A stretch of DNA of 64,000 bases, taken from contig FR902241.1 in the NCBI GenBank assembly GCA_000438415.1, positions 3,380 through 67,379 of the forward strand. The letters run 5' to 3'. Shown here piece after piece: positions 1-8,159 of the stretch (positions are counted from its first letter, which is position 1; every line of letters starts with the position of its first letter). Both the position numbers and the translations under genes were made by a program. The notes under the pieces were generated by a model. The model was not told the DNA's origin. It did no database searches and saw only the letters and a list, made by a program, of their open reading frames with translations. The DNA comes from Clostridium sp. CAG:628 (GTDB taxonomy: Bacteria > Bacillota_I > Bacilli_A > RF39 > UBA660).

Positions 1-522
1 AGCAATTTCACTATTAGATAAATTCATTGTATCTAATACCATACTACTCATTCCACCAACATTAATATCATCAGATAAATTTCTTATTTCACTTACTGCA
101 TCAATTGTTTCTTCACTACTAGTACTACCACTAAATGTAACAAGAAGTAAATTTGATTTATCACTATTTAAATGACTTGTTATATCATTTGGTAACATTT
201 CAATTGGAATTGTACTACCTACTACATCATATAAACTTACTACTTTGTTAACACCACTTACATTTCTTATTTTATCTTCAAGTTTTAAAATACTCTCTCC
301 ACTCATGTTGTCCGCTACTACCATTGCATAAGCACCCATTTTAAAATCTTCTGTAAGTATATCTTGTCCTTTCATAGTTTCAATATCACTTGGTAAATAA
401 ACTAAAATATCATAGTTAACTTTAGTTAATTTAATACCAATAAGTGATAATAAAAGTAATATACTTGAAATAATTAATACTACACTTTTATTTTTACAAA
501 TAAATTCACTAAATTTTTTCAT
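1..522 (-). CDS. MMPL/RND-family exporter, N-terminal part (cut by window edge)
   Basis: The frame is open from an ATG at 522 to the window edge, so the C-terminus is missing. The N-terminus starts with Lys-rich residues (MKKFSEFICKNK), then one hydrophobic membrane helix (about residues 13-32), then an extracytoplasmic domain with 'VYLPSD' and repeated short beta/alpha segments. This is how MMPL-type RND exporters of Firmicutes begin. A GGTGG ribosome site lies just upstream of the ATG. It is divergent from a TetR regulator, the usual arrangement for a drug or lipid exporter and its repressor. Substrate unknown. Family assignment rests on the N-terminal quarter only. Confidence 0.75.
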   Translation of the reverse strand, partial: MKKFSEFICKNKSVVLIISSILLLLSLIGIKLTKVNYDILVYLPSDIETMKGQDILTEDFKMGAYAMVVADNMSGESILKLEDKIRNVSGVNKVVSLYDVVGSTIPIEMLPNDITSHLNSDKSNLLLVTFSGSTSSEETIDAVSEIRNLSDDINVGGMSSMVLDTMNLSNSEIA

Positions 523-650
523 TTTCACCACCCAGTATTGAATTTTATTATATTATTAATAAAAAATGAATATCATAAGAAATATTATGTATGTTATCAA
601 ACACTTTTATATTTTTTGTATTAGTAAATAATGTACAGATGTCTTTTATC

Positions 651-679
651 TTTACAAGTGTATTAATAAATTGTATAAT
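651..679 (+). promoter_or_regulatory. Promoter of the TetR gene
   Basis: TTTACA (651-656), a 17-base spacer and TATAAT (674-679). The predicted start of transcription is near 686, only about 9 bases before the ATG at 695, so the mRNA would have a very short leader. No convincing TetR operator palindrome was recognised here. Confidence 0.55.
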
Positions 680-694
680 AAACTTGGTGAATTT

Positions 695-1258
695 ATGAAA
701 GAAGATCTAAGAATTACTAAAACTAAAAAATTACTTTATGAAACATTAATTAGTTTAATGGAAGAAAAAAGTTTTGAAGAAATTAAAGTAAGTGATATAT
801 GTAAAAAAGCACTTATTAACAGAAGTACTTTTTATAGTCATTATAGTGATAAATACGAATTATTTATGGAATTAATTAATACTTTAAAACTAAGTTTATT
901 TAATAGTTTAAATACTAATATAAATAATGTTAATACTAGAGAATATTTTATAGAACTTATTAGTATTTTACTTAATCATATAGATGACAAAAAGAATATT
1001 TATTATTCTATATTAATTAATAATAGAAATAGCATAATTACTGATATTATATTAGATGTTGTTAGTAAAGATATTAACAGTAGAATTACTAATGATAAAA
1101 TAAGCACTAATAATATTCCTACTGAAATAGTTTCTAAATTTTATTTGGGTGCAGTTATATCTATTGGTATAGAATATTTAGAAAGTAAAAATAAATACTC
1201 TAAAGAAGATATGATAAAGTATATAGATAAATTAATTCCAAGTAATATAAATCTATAA
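695..1258 (+). CDS. TetR/AcrR-family transcriptional regulator
   Basis: About 187 residues. The N-terminal helix-turn-helix is typical of TetR proteins: 'KVSDICKKALINRSTFYSHY' followed by 'SDKYELF'. The C-terminal part is a helical ligand/dimerisation domain without recognisable ligand specificity. The ATG at 695 is preferred over an in-frame TTG at 671 because GGTGA (685-689) sits at good spacing before it and the TTG overlaps the -10 box. It is divergent from the MMPL exporter, so the simplest reading is that it represses that exporter. The target is inferred from position only. Confidence 0.85.
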   Translation: MKEDLRITKTKKLLYETLISLMEEKSFEEIKVSDICKKALINRSTFYSHYSDKYELFMELINTLKLSLFNSLNTNINNVNTREYFIELISILLNHIDDKKNIYYSILINNRNSIITDIILDVVSKDINSRITNDKISTNNIPTEIVSKFYLGAVISIGIEYLESKNKYSKEDMIKYIDKLIPSNINL

Positions 1259-1460
1259 ATAGTTGTTTTATATTAGTTATTATGGTATCATGTATACATG
1301 AAGAAAATCTTCATATAATATTATAGGAACATTTAATTTCACTGTTAAGTGTAACCTGTTGTGATTTAATTAAGCACCATCTTCGTTAAAATCAGGTGCT
1401 TTTTTATTTATGCGATATTATAATGTAAATTAATAAAAAAACAAATATTTTTTCACATAC
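1259..1460. other. Intergenic stretch with two hairpins, possible small RNA
   Basis: No gene is seen. It holds a 7-bp hairpin at 1298-1314 (ATGAAGA / TCTTCAT) and, at 1362-1401, two interleaved helices. TGATTT (1362-1367) can pair with AAATCA (1389-1394), and AAGCACC (1372-1378) with GGTGCTT (1395-1401), giving a pseudoknot-like arrangement that ends in a T-run. It may be only the tetR 3' region plus terminator, or a short stand-alone RNA; I do not recognise a known RNA family. Confidence 0.35.
1372..1406 (+). terminator. Rho-independent terminator after tetR
   Basis: AAGCACC (1372-1378) pairs with GGTGCTT (1395-1401), followed by a run of T on the plus strand. Confidence 0.75.
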
Positions 1461-1491
1461 AAAAACACTTAATTTTAAGTTAAGTGTTTTT
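1461..1491 (-). terminator. Terminator after the spoVIF-like gene
   Basis: Inverted repeat AACACTTAA / TTAAGTGTT flanked by A/T runs. On the minus strand it ends in a T-rich tail directly after the stop codon at 1495. Confidence 0.8.
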
Positions 1492-1494
1492 AAT

Positions 1495-1734
1495 TTAAAC
1501 ATATTTTTCTATATCTTTTGGTACTTTATCACTAATTACCATATTAACTATTTTATCTTCTTTTTCTTTACTTACTTCTTTTCCAGTAAGTTCACTTATC
1601 TCACCAATAATATTTCTTAAAGTATTCTCATTTTTAATGTCTCCCTCTTGAAGTTCTTTAGCAAGTCTAATAATAGTATCTTTACTAACATTAGTCTTTT
1701 TTTCTATCCTTTCAAATAAATCTTCCTTACCCAT
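1495..1734 (-). CDS. SpoVIF-like small protein
   Basis: 79 residues, soluble, rich in charged residues. The spacing of 'EKKTNVSKDTIIRLA', 'ENTLRNIIGEISELTGK', 'VSKEKEDKIVN' and 'KVPKDI' matches my memory of the Bacillus stage VI sporulation protein F family, a short protein linked to spore coat assembly. No catalytic motif is expected. It sits between tetR and der, on the der strand, and has its own terminator. Together with the spoIVF, spoIIP and gpr homologues in this window it suggests a lineage that sporulates or recently lost sporulation. Homology is judged by eye. Confidence 0.65.
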   Translation of the reverse strand: MGKEDLFERIEKKTNVSKDTIIRLAKELQEGDIKNENTLRNIIGEISELTGKEVSKEKEDKIVNMVISDKVPKDIEKYV

Positions 1735-1760
1735 TTAAATCACCTAATCTATTATATGTA

Positions 1761-1788
1761 AAAAGGTGAACTTTGTTATTCACCTTTA
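1761..1788 (-). terminator. Terminator of der
   Basis: AAAGGTGAA (1762-1770) and TTCACCTTT (1779-1787) form a 9-bp stem. The minus strand continues into TTTTTA; the der stop codon lies inside the stem. Confidence 0.75.
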
Positions 1789-3077
1789 TTTTTAAAATTA
1801 AGTATTATTGGAGTACCACTAAAATCTATATTACTTCTTATCTTATTTTCTAAATATCTTTCATAACTAAAATGTATTAATCCTTTAGAATTTACTTCAA
1901 TATCAAACTTTGGTGGTTTAGTTCCACTTTGATGTGCAAAATATATTTTAAGTCTTCTACCCTTATAAGATGGTGGTGGTGTTTCAATAAATGCATCTAA
2001 TACTATTTCATTAATAACACTAGTTTTTACTTCTTTTGTAGCATTAGCATAACTTTCAAGTACTAAAGGCATAAGTGTACTTATTCTTTTTCTAGTTTTA
2101 GCACTTAAAAAACATACTTTAACATATGGCATAAATTGAAAATTATCTTTTATTTTCTTTTTCCATAATTTCATTTCTTCATCTTTATTATCTACTGTAT
2201 CCCATTTATTAACTACAAGTACTAAAGCCTTACCTGCTTCAATAGCATAACCAGCAATATGTTTATCATGTTCAATTATTCCTTCTTCAGCATTAATTAC
2301 AAGAATACACACATCACTTCTATCAATTGCTTTCATACTTCTTAATAAACTATACTTTTCTACACTTTCATATATCTTACCTTTTTTTCTAAGTCCAGCA
2401 GTATCAATTAAAACATACTCATTTTTATCATAAGTTAAAATTGTATCAATTGCGTCTCTTGTAGTACCAGCAACATCACTTACTATTACTCTTTCTTCAT
2501 TTAACAAGGCATTAACTAAACTAGATTTACCAACATTAGGTCTACCTATTACACTAAATTTAAGTCTATCATCAACTTTATCTTCCTCTAAATTAAAATC
2601 TTTAGTAGAAGTATCTAATAAATTACTTATTCCAATATTATGTTCAGCAGAAATAGTTATATATTCATCAAATCCAAGAGTATAAAAGTCATACTGATTT
2701 TCCAAAGTTAACTTGTTATCTGATTTATTAATAGCCACAATTACTCTTTTATTAGATTTTCTTAACATATTCCTAATTAATAAATCATTAGAAGTAACTC
2801 CTTCTTTACCATCTACTACAAATATAATAACATCACTTTCATCTATTCCAAGCATTACTTGTGCTTTTATTTCTTCATTAAAGTCACCATCACTATAGTC
2901 AAGTCCTCCAGTATCTATTAAATAAAATGATGTATCTTTATAAGTTGCTTTACTATATATTCTATCTCTTGTAACTCCAGGAGTATCTTCAATTATAGAA
3001 ACTTTTTTACCAACTATTCTATTAAATAAAGTACTCTTTCCTACATTAGGTTTACCTACTAAACATATTGTTTTCAT
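1776..3077 (-). CDS. der: Ribosome biogenesis GTPase Der (EngA)
   Basis: 433 residues from the ATG at 3077, which has AAGGGG upstream; a TTG six codons earlier is less likely. Two tandem GTPase domains are visible: the first with 'GKPNVGKST' at the very N-terminus and 'DTPGVTRD', the second with 'GRPNVGKSS' near residue 180 and 'DVAGTTRD'. Each is followed by an N-K-x-D motif. The C-terminal KH-like domain ends with 'PPKFDIEVNS'. Der assists maturation of the 50S ribosomal subunit. Length and motifs are normal for the family. Transcribed alone or with genes upstream at 3.1-3.8 kb. Confidence 0.97.
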   Translation of the reverse strand: MKTICLVGKPNVGKSTLFNRIVGKKVSIIEDTPGVTRDRIYSKATYKDTSFYLIDTGGLDYSDGDFNEEIKAQVMLGIDESDVIIFVVDGKEGVTSNDLLIRNMLRKSNKRVIVAINKSDNKLTLENQYDFYTLGFDEYITISAEHNIGISNLLDTSTKDFNLEEDKVDDRLKFSVIGRPNVGKSSLVNALLNEERVIVSDVAGTTRDAIDTILTYDKNEYVLIDTAGLRKKGKIYESVEKYSLLRSMKAIDRSDVCILVINAEEGIIEHDKHIAGYAIEAGKALVLVVNKWDTVDNKDEEMKLWKKKIKDNFQFMPYVKVCFLSAKTRKRISTLMPLVLESYANATKEVKTSVINEIVLDAFIETPPPSYKGRRLKIYFAHQSGTKPPKFDIEVNSKGLIHFSYERYLENKIRSNIDFSGTPIILNFKNKGE

Positions 3078-3136
3078 AACTTTTCCCCTTTCCAAAATTA
3101 ATTGTTCTTTATTTTACCACAAAACTAATAAAATTA

Positions 3137-3157
3137 AAAGTGCAAATTTTGCACTTT
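3137..3157 (-). terminator. Terminator after the 3156-3815 pseudopilin gene
   Basis: Near-perfect palindrome AAAGTGCAAA / TTTGCACTTT. The minus strand continues into TTTTAATTTT. Confidence 0.75.
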
Positions 3158-3815
3158 AACATCCTACTTCCCAGGTAACTCCATCATCTGATATCATTTT
3201 TGCTACTTCTTTTCCATCTATTTTATATACACCAAGTACTCTCCACATGATACCACTATAATATAAATAGTTATTAGGATCATCTTCTTTTTGTCCATCT
3301 TCTTCTAAACTATACACACATTTTCCATTTTCTACTTTTTTGTTATCATCTGTACAGTCTAACATCTTTTTAATAATAGGTACTAATTCTTTAGGATCAA
3401 CATTAGTAACACTATCATCACTCTTCCATATAGCAATAACACCATTTCCTGTTACTCTTATTAGTATTTCTTCATTATTTAGTCCACTATCTCTAGTGCT
3501 ATCAGTTGGATCAGACACACACCCTTTACTAGTATTTTCTCCAGTACAGCCACTACTTCCATGATCTGTATCTTTCTTTATATATTTTTCATCTAATAAT
3601 TCATAAACTTTTATAATAGTATCCTGTTCAAACTTCTTATCACTACCATATAACTGAGCAGCCACTAATATTTCATCTTTCTTCTCGTTTAAAAGTCTTA
3701 TATTAATTCTTTTTCTTACAAGTGTTATACTAGGTATTGCTATAGCAATTACTACTCCAATAAGCGCTATTACAACTAACATTTCTACTAAAGTAAAACC
3801 TTTCTTATTCTTCAT
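3156..3815 (-). CDS. Type IV pilin-like (pseudopilin) protein with a short C-terminal surface module
   Basis: 219 residues. The N-terminus is a classic class III/type IV prepilin signal: MKNKK|GFTLVEMLVVIALIG, with Glu at +5 of the mature protein and a hydrophobic helix, to be cleaved by the prepilin peptidase at 5490-6242. After a helical segment comes a Cys-containing variable part (about residues 80-165). The end, 'YYSGIMWRVLGVYKIDGKEV', resembles the 'YWRIIRTNHDGS' segment of the surface proteins at 40.5-42.4 and 62.4-64 kb, but stops about 40 residues into that module. The last two residues are Gly-Cys, as in those proteins. AAGGAG precedes the start. Role: probably a minor pilin; specificity unknown. 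Confidence 0.85.
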   Translation of the reverse strand: MKNKKGFTLVEMLVVIALIGVVIAIAIPSITLVRKRINIRLLNEKKDEILVAAQLYGSDKKFEQDTIIKVYELLDEKYIKKDTDHGSSGCTGENTSKGCVSDPTDSTRDSGLNNEEILIRVTGNGVIAIWKSDDSVTNVDPKELVPIIKKMLDCTDDNKKVENGKCVYSLEEDGQKEDDPNNYLYYSGIMWRVLGVYKIDGKEVAKMISDDGVTWEVGC

Positions 3816-3881
3816 AATAACACACTCCTTACTCTAAAATAAGTATATAATAAATAAGTTATTTTGTCAAACAAAAGATAT

Positions 3882-3910
3882 AAAAAAAATAGTTGAAAAA
3901 TCAACTATTT
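3882..3910 (-). terminator. Terminator of miaB
   Basis: AAATAGTTGA (3887-3896) and TCAACTATTT (3901-3910) form a 10-bp stem followed by eight T on the minus strand. Confidence 0.85.
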
Positions 3911-5317
3911 AACATGTACTCCATTTAAACTAAAACTTTTAGCCTCAGTTATCTTAACATTAACTATTTCTCCAATTATATCTGTATCACTTTCTATATT
4001 AACTAATTTCATATTTTCAGTATAACCCATATATTTAGAATTATCTTTTTCACTAACTGAAGTTACTAAACATTTAACTACTTTATTTAAGATAGCCTGA
4101 TTACTTAAATTACTATATTTATTTACTAGTTCATTTAACTTGTGAAGTCTACTTTCTTTTTCTTCTTTTGTTGTATTATCAGGTAGTTTTGAAGCAGGAG
4201 TACCTACTCTCGGACTAAATATAAATGTAAATGCTCCATCAAACTTACAAGTATTAACTATATCAAGTGTTTCTTCGAAATCACTTTCAGTTTCTCCAGG
4301 AAAACCTACAATTATATCTGTAGTAATACTAACATCTTTAACTTTATTTCTAATTTTATTATATAAAGTAATATATTCTTCTTTAGTATATCTTCTTCCC
4401 ATAAGTTTTAGTATTCTATCACTTCCACTTTGAATAGGTAAATGTACATAAGGCATTACATTATCACACTTACTTATTACATCTATCATTTCATCTGTAA
4501 AATCCCAAGGATGACTTGTAACAAATCTAATTCTCTCTATATTAGTTTTACTAACATCTTCTAATAAATTAGCAAGAGTATAATTTTCATATAAATCTTT
4601 TCCATAAGCATTAACATTTTGTCCTAAAAGTGTTACTTCTTTATATCCTTCATTTTTAAGACTCTCTACTTCTTTAATAATACTCTCTTTCTTTCTACTT
4701 CTTTGAGTACCCCTAGTATATGGAACTATACAATAAGTACAGAATTTATCACAACCTAATTGTATATCAACCCATGCAGAATACTTACTTTCTCTTTTTT
4801 CAGGAATACCTTCACAAATATTACCAAGTATGCTATAAACTTCCACATTTTGTTTACCACTATTAATTCTTTCATTTATAACATTTATCATATTATCTAA
4901 GTTATGTGTTCCAAACACAAAATCAACATATTTATACTTACTCATAAGTTCATTTACAACACTTTCTTCTTGAGCCATACATCCACATATTCCTAAAAGA
5001 ATATTATGAGTTTCTTTTAACTTTTTAACTAACCCTAAAAATCCAAATACTTTATCATGAGCATTTTCTCTAATAGCGCATGTATTTAAAATAGCCACAC
5101 TTGCTTCATTTAAATCATCAGTTTCTATCATACCTTGACTACTTAAAACACCCTTAACCCTCTCTCCATCATGCACATTCATTTGACATCCATAAGTTCT
5201 AACATAATACTTTTTACCAACTAAACTTTCATCTAGTTTAACTTCTTTATAATTATAATTTTCTATCAAAGCATTCTTATCTCTTTTTTTAGCCTCTAAC
5301 ATATTAGGTACTTGCAT
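3905..5317 (-). CDS. miaB: tRNA-2-methylthio-N6-dimethylallyladenosine synthase
   Basis: 470 residues from the ATG at 5317 (GAGGAA upstream). The order is UPF0004 domain with 'RTYGCQMN' (Cys44) and further Cys in 'NTCAIRENA' and 'GICGCMAQEE' for the auxiliary Fe-S cluster, radical-SAM domain with 'CDKFCTYCIVP', and a C-terminal TRAM domain. The enzyme adds the methylthio group to i6A37 of tRNAs reading UNN codons. The frame stays open upstream through another ATG at 5419 that has a stronger Shine-Dalgarno, giving a possible 504-residue form. That extension crosses a terminator-like hairpin and is better read as a leader (see 5360-5419). Confidence 0.95.
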   Translation of the reverse strand: MQVPNMLEAKKRDKNALIENYNYKEVKLDESLVGKKYYVRTYGCQMNVHDGERVKGVLSSQGMIETDDLNEASVAILNTCAIRENAHDKVFGFLGLVKKLKETHNILLGICGCMAQEESVVNELMSKYKYVDFVFGTHNLDNMINVINERINSGKQNVEVYSILGNICEGIPEKRESKYSAWVDIQLGCDKFCTYCIVPYTRGTQRSRKKESIIKEVESLKNEGYKEVTLLGQNVNAYGKDLYENYTLANLLEDVSKTNIERIRFVTSHPWDFTDEMIDVISKCDNVMPYVHLPIQSGSDRILKLMGRRYTKEEYITLYNKIRNKVKDVSITTDIIVGFPGETESDFEETLDIVNTCKFDGAFTFIFSPRVGTPASKLPDNTTKEEKESRLHKLNELVNKYSNLSNQAILNKVVKCLVTSVSEKDNSKYMGYTENMKLVNIESDTDIIGEIVNVKITEAKSFSLNGVHVK

Positions 5318-5359
5318 ACATACACTTCCTCTCACAAAAAGATTATATACTACCCTACA

Positions 5360-5419
5360 AAAAAAAGCAAGCAATATCTGCTTGCTTAACAACCACTTAT
5401 TTACATAATTATTAGCCAT
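5360..5419 (-). promoter_or_regulatory. Possible leader ORF plus intrinsic terminator (attenuator) before miaB
   Basis: AAGGAGGA (5428-5435) is followed nine bases later by an ATG at 5419, with codons reading MANNYVNKWLLSKQ and onwards. Within that reading frame lies a 9-bp perfect stem, AAGCAAGCA (5365-5373) and TGCTTGCTT (5379-5387). On the minus strand it is followed by a run of T, which is the shape of a Rho-independent terminator. The frame continues without a stop into miaB. Translation of the leader would melt the stem. Function inferred, not known. Confidence 0.5.
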
Positions 5420-5453
5420 ATTTTGTGTCCTCCTTCTACCATAAACTAATAAA

Positions 5454-5482
5454 AGTATAACAAAAAATGTACTCCAATACAA
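5454..5482 (-). promoter_or_regulatory. Promoter of the miaB leader transcript
   Basis: On the minus strand TTGTAT (5482-5477), a 17-base spacer and TATACT (5459-5454). It overlaps the terminator of the upstream prepilin peptidase gene. Confidence 0.55.
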
Positions 5483-5491
5483 GTACATTTT
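5463..5491 (-). terminator. Terminator of the prepilin peptidase gene
   Basis: AAATGTACT / AGTACATTT stem beginning at the stop codon (5490-5492), followed by TTTTTTG on the minus strand. Confidence 0.75.
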
Positions 5492-6242
5492 AGAAAATAA
5501 TTAATAATTTATAAAATTCAAGTAAATAAGTAATAATAGTACCCATTAGTAAGAAAGGTCCAAAAGGAATAATCTCTTCTTTACTTTTCTTTAGAAATAA
5601 TAAGTTAACAAAGATTGCAAGAACTGAAGAAATAAATAAACAAATTAATGTATTAAATACTTGAAGAGTTAAACCTATTAGAAAAGATAATTTTATATCC
5701 CCATCTCCTAAAGTCTCCTTTTTATATATTTTACTAGTTACTATCTTTAATAATAACATCATCAAAAACATAAGTATTCCAGACAATAAAGATTTAGATG
5801 CATAACTAATTCCATCAAAATATACATATACTAATAAAATTATTAAAGAACTTATTACTATTACTCTATCACTTATATAAAAATATTCTAAGTCAGTCAC
5901 AAGAGTTATCATAAGTGCACTTACTAATACTATCAATATAATAAAATCTTTAGTAAACCCAAATAATATATAACTACCTAAAAAACATAAAGCAGTTAAT
6001 AGTTCAATTAAAAAGTATCTTATACTTATCTTTTCTTTACAATAAGCACATTTTCCTCCTAAAAACAAATATGATAAAAGAGGAATATTCATATACCATT
6101 TTAAACTATTTTTACATTTAGGGCAAAAACTTCCAGGACTAACAGTACTAATTTTATTAGGTATCCTGTAACCTATACAAGCATAGAAGCTTCCCAAAGA
6201 AGCCCCTAATACAAATATAATAATCTTTATAAATAATTCCAT
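5490..6242 (-). CDS. Prepilin peptidase (A24 family, PilD/ComC type)
   Basis: 250 residues, polytopic membrane protein. The N-terminal domain has 'GSFYACIGYRIP' and two CxxC pairs ('CPKCKNSLKWYMNIPLLSYL' and 'CAYCKEKISIRY'), the zinc-bound loop of bifunctional prepilin peptidases. The catalytic aspartates are at 'TDLEYFYISD' and 'GDGDIKL'. It cleaves the N-terminal leader of type IV pilins and pseudopilins and N-methylates the new N-terminus. Likely substrates in this window are the proteins at 3156-3815 and 21349-21717. It lies directly downstream of the PilC-like gene (8-base gap), so the two are co-transcribed. Confidence 0.95.
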   Translation of the reverse strand: MELFIKIIIFVLGASLGSFYACIGYRIPNKISTVSPGSFCPKCKNSLKWYMNIPLLSYLFLGGKCAYCKEKISIRYFLIELLTALCFLGSYILFGFTKDFIILIVLVSALMITLVTDLEYFYISDRVIVISSLIILLVYVYFDGISYASKSLLSGILMFLMMLLLKIVTSKIYKKETLGDGDIKLSFLIGLTLQVFNTLICLFISSVLAIFVNLLFLKKSKEEIIPFGPFLLMGTIITYLLEFYKLLIIF

Positions 6243-6250
6243 AAATCCCC

Positions 6251-8026
6251 CTACAAAATATTTTGACCCATATCATACATTGGTACTAATATAGCAACCA
6301 TTATTCCACCAACCATAACAGCAAGTACAACCATTAAAATTGGTTCAACTAGCGCTTTTAATGAAGTAGCAAGTGCTTTTTGTTCTCTTTGATAGTAATC
6401 ACTTACCTTCTCAAGCATTGTTCCTAGTTCCCCAGTAGATTCACCAGTTGTAATCATATAATAAGCCAAAGATGGAACAGCCCAGTTATCTTTAAATGAC
6501 AAACTTATTTTATCACCTCTTAACAAGTTACTTATTGTATCATACATTATCATTTTATAAAATTCATTATTAGTTATTTTACTAAGTATATCTATACTAT
6601 CAGTTAAAAGTACATTATTTTTATCTAACATAGCAAATGTTTTACTAAATAAATGTATCTCATTATATATCATTAACTTACCAATAACAGGTAAATGCAT
6701 AAGTATATATTGAATAATTAATCTAAATGCCTTTAATTTCTTATATAATATTCTGAAAACAAATACAGCAATAATTAGAAGTAGTAAAACCCAAAGTCCT
6801 TTTGAATTCAAGAAAGCAGATAAGTCAAGCAAGAACTGAGTATAAGGATTCATTTTTGCATTTAAAGATAAATAAATATCAGCAAATTTAGGAACTATAT
6901 AAACAAGTAAGAACACAAGTACAATAGTTGCAAAAACAAGTATTACAATTGGATAAGTAAGAGCACTTATCATTTGTTTCTTAGTTGCTTCTCTTTCATT
7001 ATAATATTCACTCATATCATCTAAAGTACTCTCTAAGTCTCCTACTAACTCAGCAGCCTTTATCAAATTAATTAATAAAGGTGGAAAAACTGGACCTTGT
7101 TTTCTTAATGCCTCACTAAAACTCTCACCCATAGATAACTCATAAATTATTGAATCATAAGTTTTCTTATATTTCTTTCTCTTATCTTGTTCAGCAAGAA
7201 TTTTAACCGCATCAGTAAGCGGAATACCCGCTTTTAAATAGGTTGCAAGTTGTGCAAGCCAAAAAACTAAATCTTTATTTTTCATTTTCTTTTCTAATAA
7301 CTTAGATTCCCCATGCGTAAAATTAATCCATTTATTAGTTTTTATTTCATATACAGTATACCCTGCATCAAGTAAATATGAGTGTACATCTAGTTTAGAC
7401 TGTGCAGCAAAATATCCTTTAATTAACTTTCCTTCATGATTTCTAGCCAAATATTGATAAGTTTGTTTCTCTTCACTTCTCTCAGCATCTTTACCAGTTT
7501 TATCAATAAGTAAAACTTCTAATTCTCTTTCTTTCTTATTTCTATAGTGTTTTACTACAGACATATTATTAAACTTATTAACAAAATAATCTTCTATTTT
7601 TTTAGGAGTCTCTTTAAGAATATTACTACTCTTTTCTTTACTTCTTTTTAACTTCTTAATAATTAAATCTAAATACTTACTAACTTTATCATAAATAAAT
7701 AAAGGTACAGTATAAAATACTATTCTAAGTACTTTAAATAACCCATTAAATATTGCTTTTAACAAAATATAGAATTCTTTAAGAACATACTTATAAACTA
7801 AATATCCTAATTTATAAGTAAACTTACCAACATACTGAGTTACATAGAATATAGCATATCCAATATACGTCAAAATAGTCATTATATTAGTAATTAAAAA
7901 ATCAAATATTTTAAACAAACCAAATCCAGCATATTTAAATGTTTTAAATAATTCTTTCCCAATCTTAGTGAAATTAGATAATATAGACGTTTTATGAACA
8001 TTTTGATTAGTTTTCTTTTTCTTCAT
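6251..8026 (-). CDS. Type II/IV secretion inner-membrane protein (PilC/GspF/ComGB family) with long N-terminal extension
   Basis: 591 residues against roughly 340-410 for family members. Residues about 235-590 hold the two T2SSF repeats, with the usual 'FWLAQLATYLKAGIPLTDAVKIL', 'GDLESTLDDMSEYYNERE' and 'STGELGTMLEKVSDYYQREQ' signatures and three membrane helices. Residues 1-150 are an added region of basic, aromatic-rich amphipathic or hydrophobic helices (for example 'LITNIMTILTYIGYAIFYV'), then a basic linker. The part around residues 185-235 resembles the small domain that often precedes T2SSF. GGAGGG precedes the ATG. It is the platform protein of a pilus/pseudopilus, working with the PilB-like ATPase at 21844-23196. 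Confidence 0.93.
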   Translation of the reverse strand: MKKKKTNQNVHKTSILSNFTKIGKELFKTFKYAGFGLFKIFDFLITNIMTILTYIGYAIFYVTQYVGKFTYKLGYLVYKYVLKEFYILLKAIFNGLFKVLRIVFYTVPLFIYDKVSKYLDLIIKKLKRSKEKSSNILKETPKKIEDYFVNKFNNMSVVKHYRNKKERELEVLLIDKTGKDAERSEEKQTYQYLARNHEGKLIKGYFAAQSKLDVHSYLLDAGYTVYEIKTNKWINFTHGESKLLEKKMKNKDLVFWLAQLATYLKAGIPLTDAVKILAEQDKRKKYKKTYDSIIYELSMGESFSEALRKQGPVFPPLLINLIKAAELVGDLESTLDDMSEYYNEREATKKQMISALTYPIVILVFATIVLVFLLVYIVPKFADIYLSLNAKMNPYTQFLLDLSAFLNSKGLWVLLLLIIAVFVFRILYKKLKAFRLIIQYILMHLPVIGKLMIYNEIHLFSKTFAMLDKNNVLLTDSIDILSKITNNEFYKMIMYDTISNLLRGDKISLSFKDNWAVPSLAYYMITTGESTGELGTMLEKVSDYYQREQKALATSLKALVEPILMVVLAVMVGGIMVAILVPMYDMGQNIL

Positions 8027-8105
8027 ACTATCCCTCCACTACTCTTTACTATAAACAAGTATACCATAATTTTAAACTTATTTAAAGATTAAAATTAAAT
8101 TTTTA

Positions 8106-8134
8106 TTGAAATTTACAAAACCATATGGTAAAAT
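8106..8134 (+). promoter_or_regulatory. Promoter of the ClpX-like gene
   Basis: TTGAAA (8106-8111), a 17-base spacer and TAAAAT (8129-8134), then GGGGAGTGG as ribosome site before the ATG at 8160. Confidence 0.65.
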
Positions 8135-8159
8135 ACATTACAAATTGGGGAGTGGTTTT

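Noticed and set aside
8106..8159. TTG start extending the ClpX-like protein by 18 residues
   Set aside because: The TTG is the -35 box and the region contains the -10 box; the ATG at 8160 has a good ribosome site.
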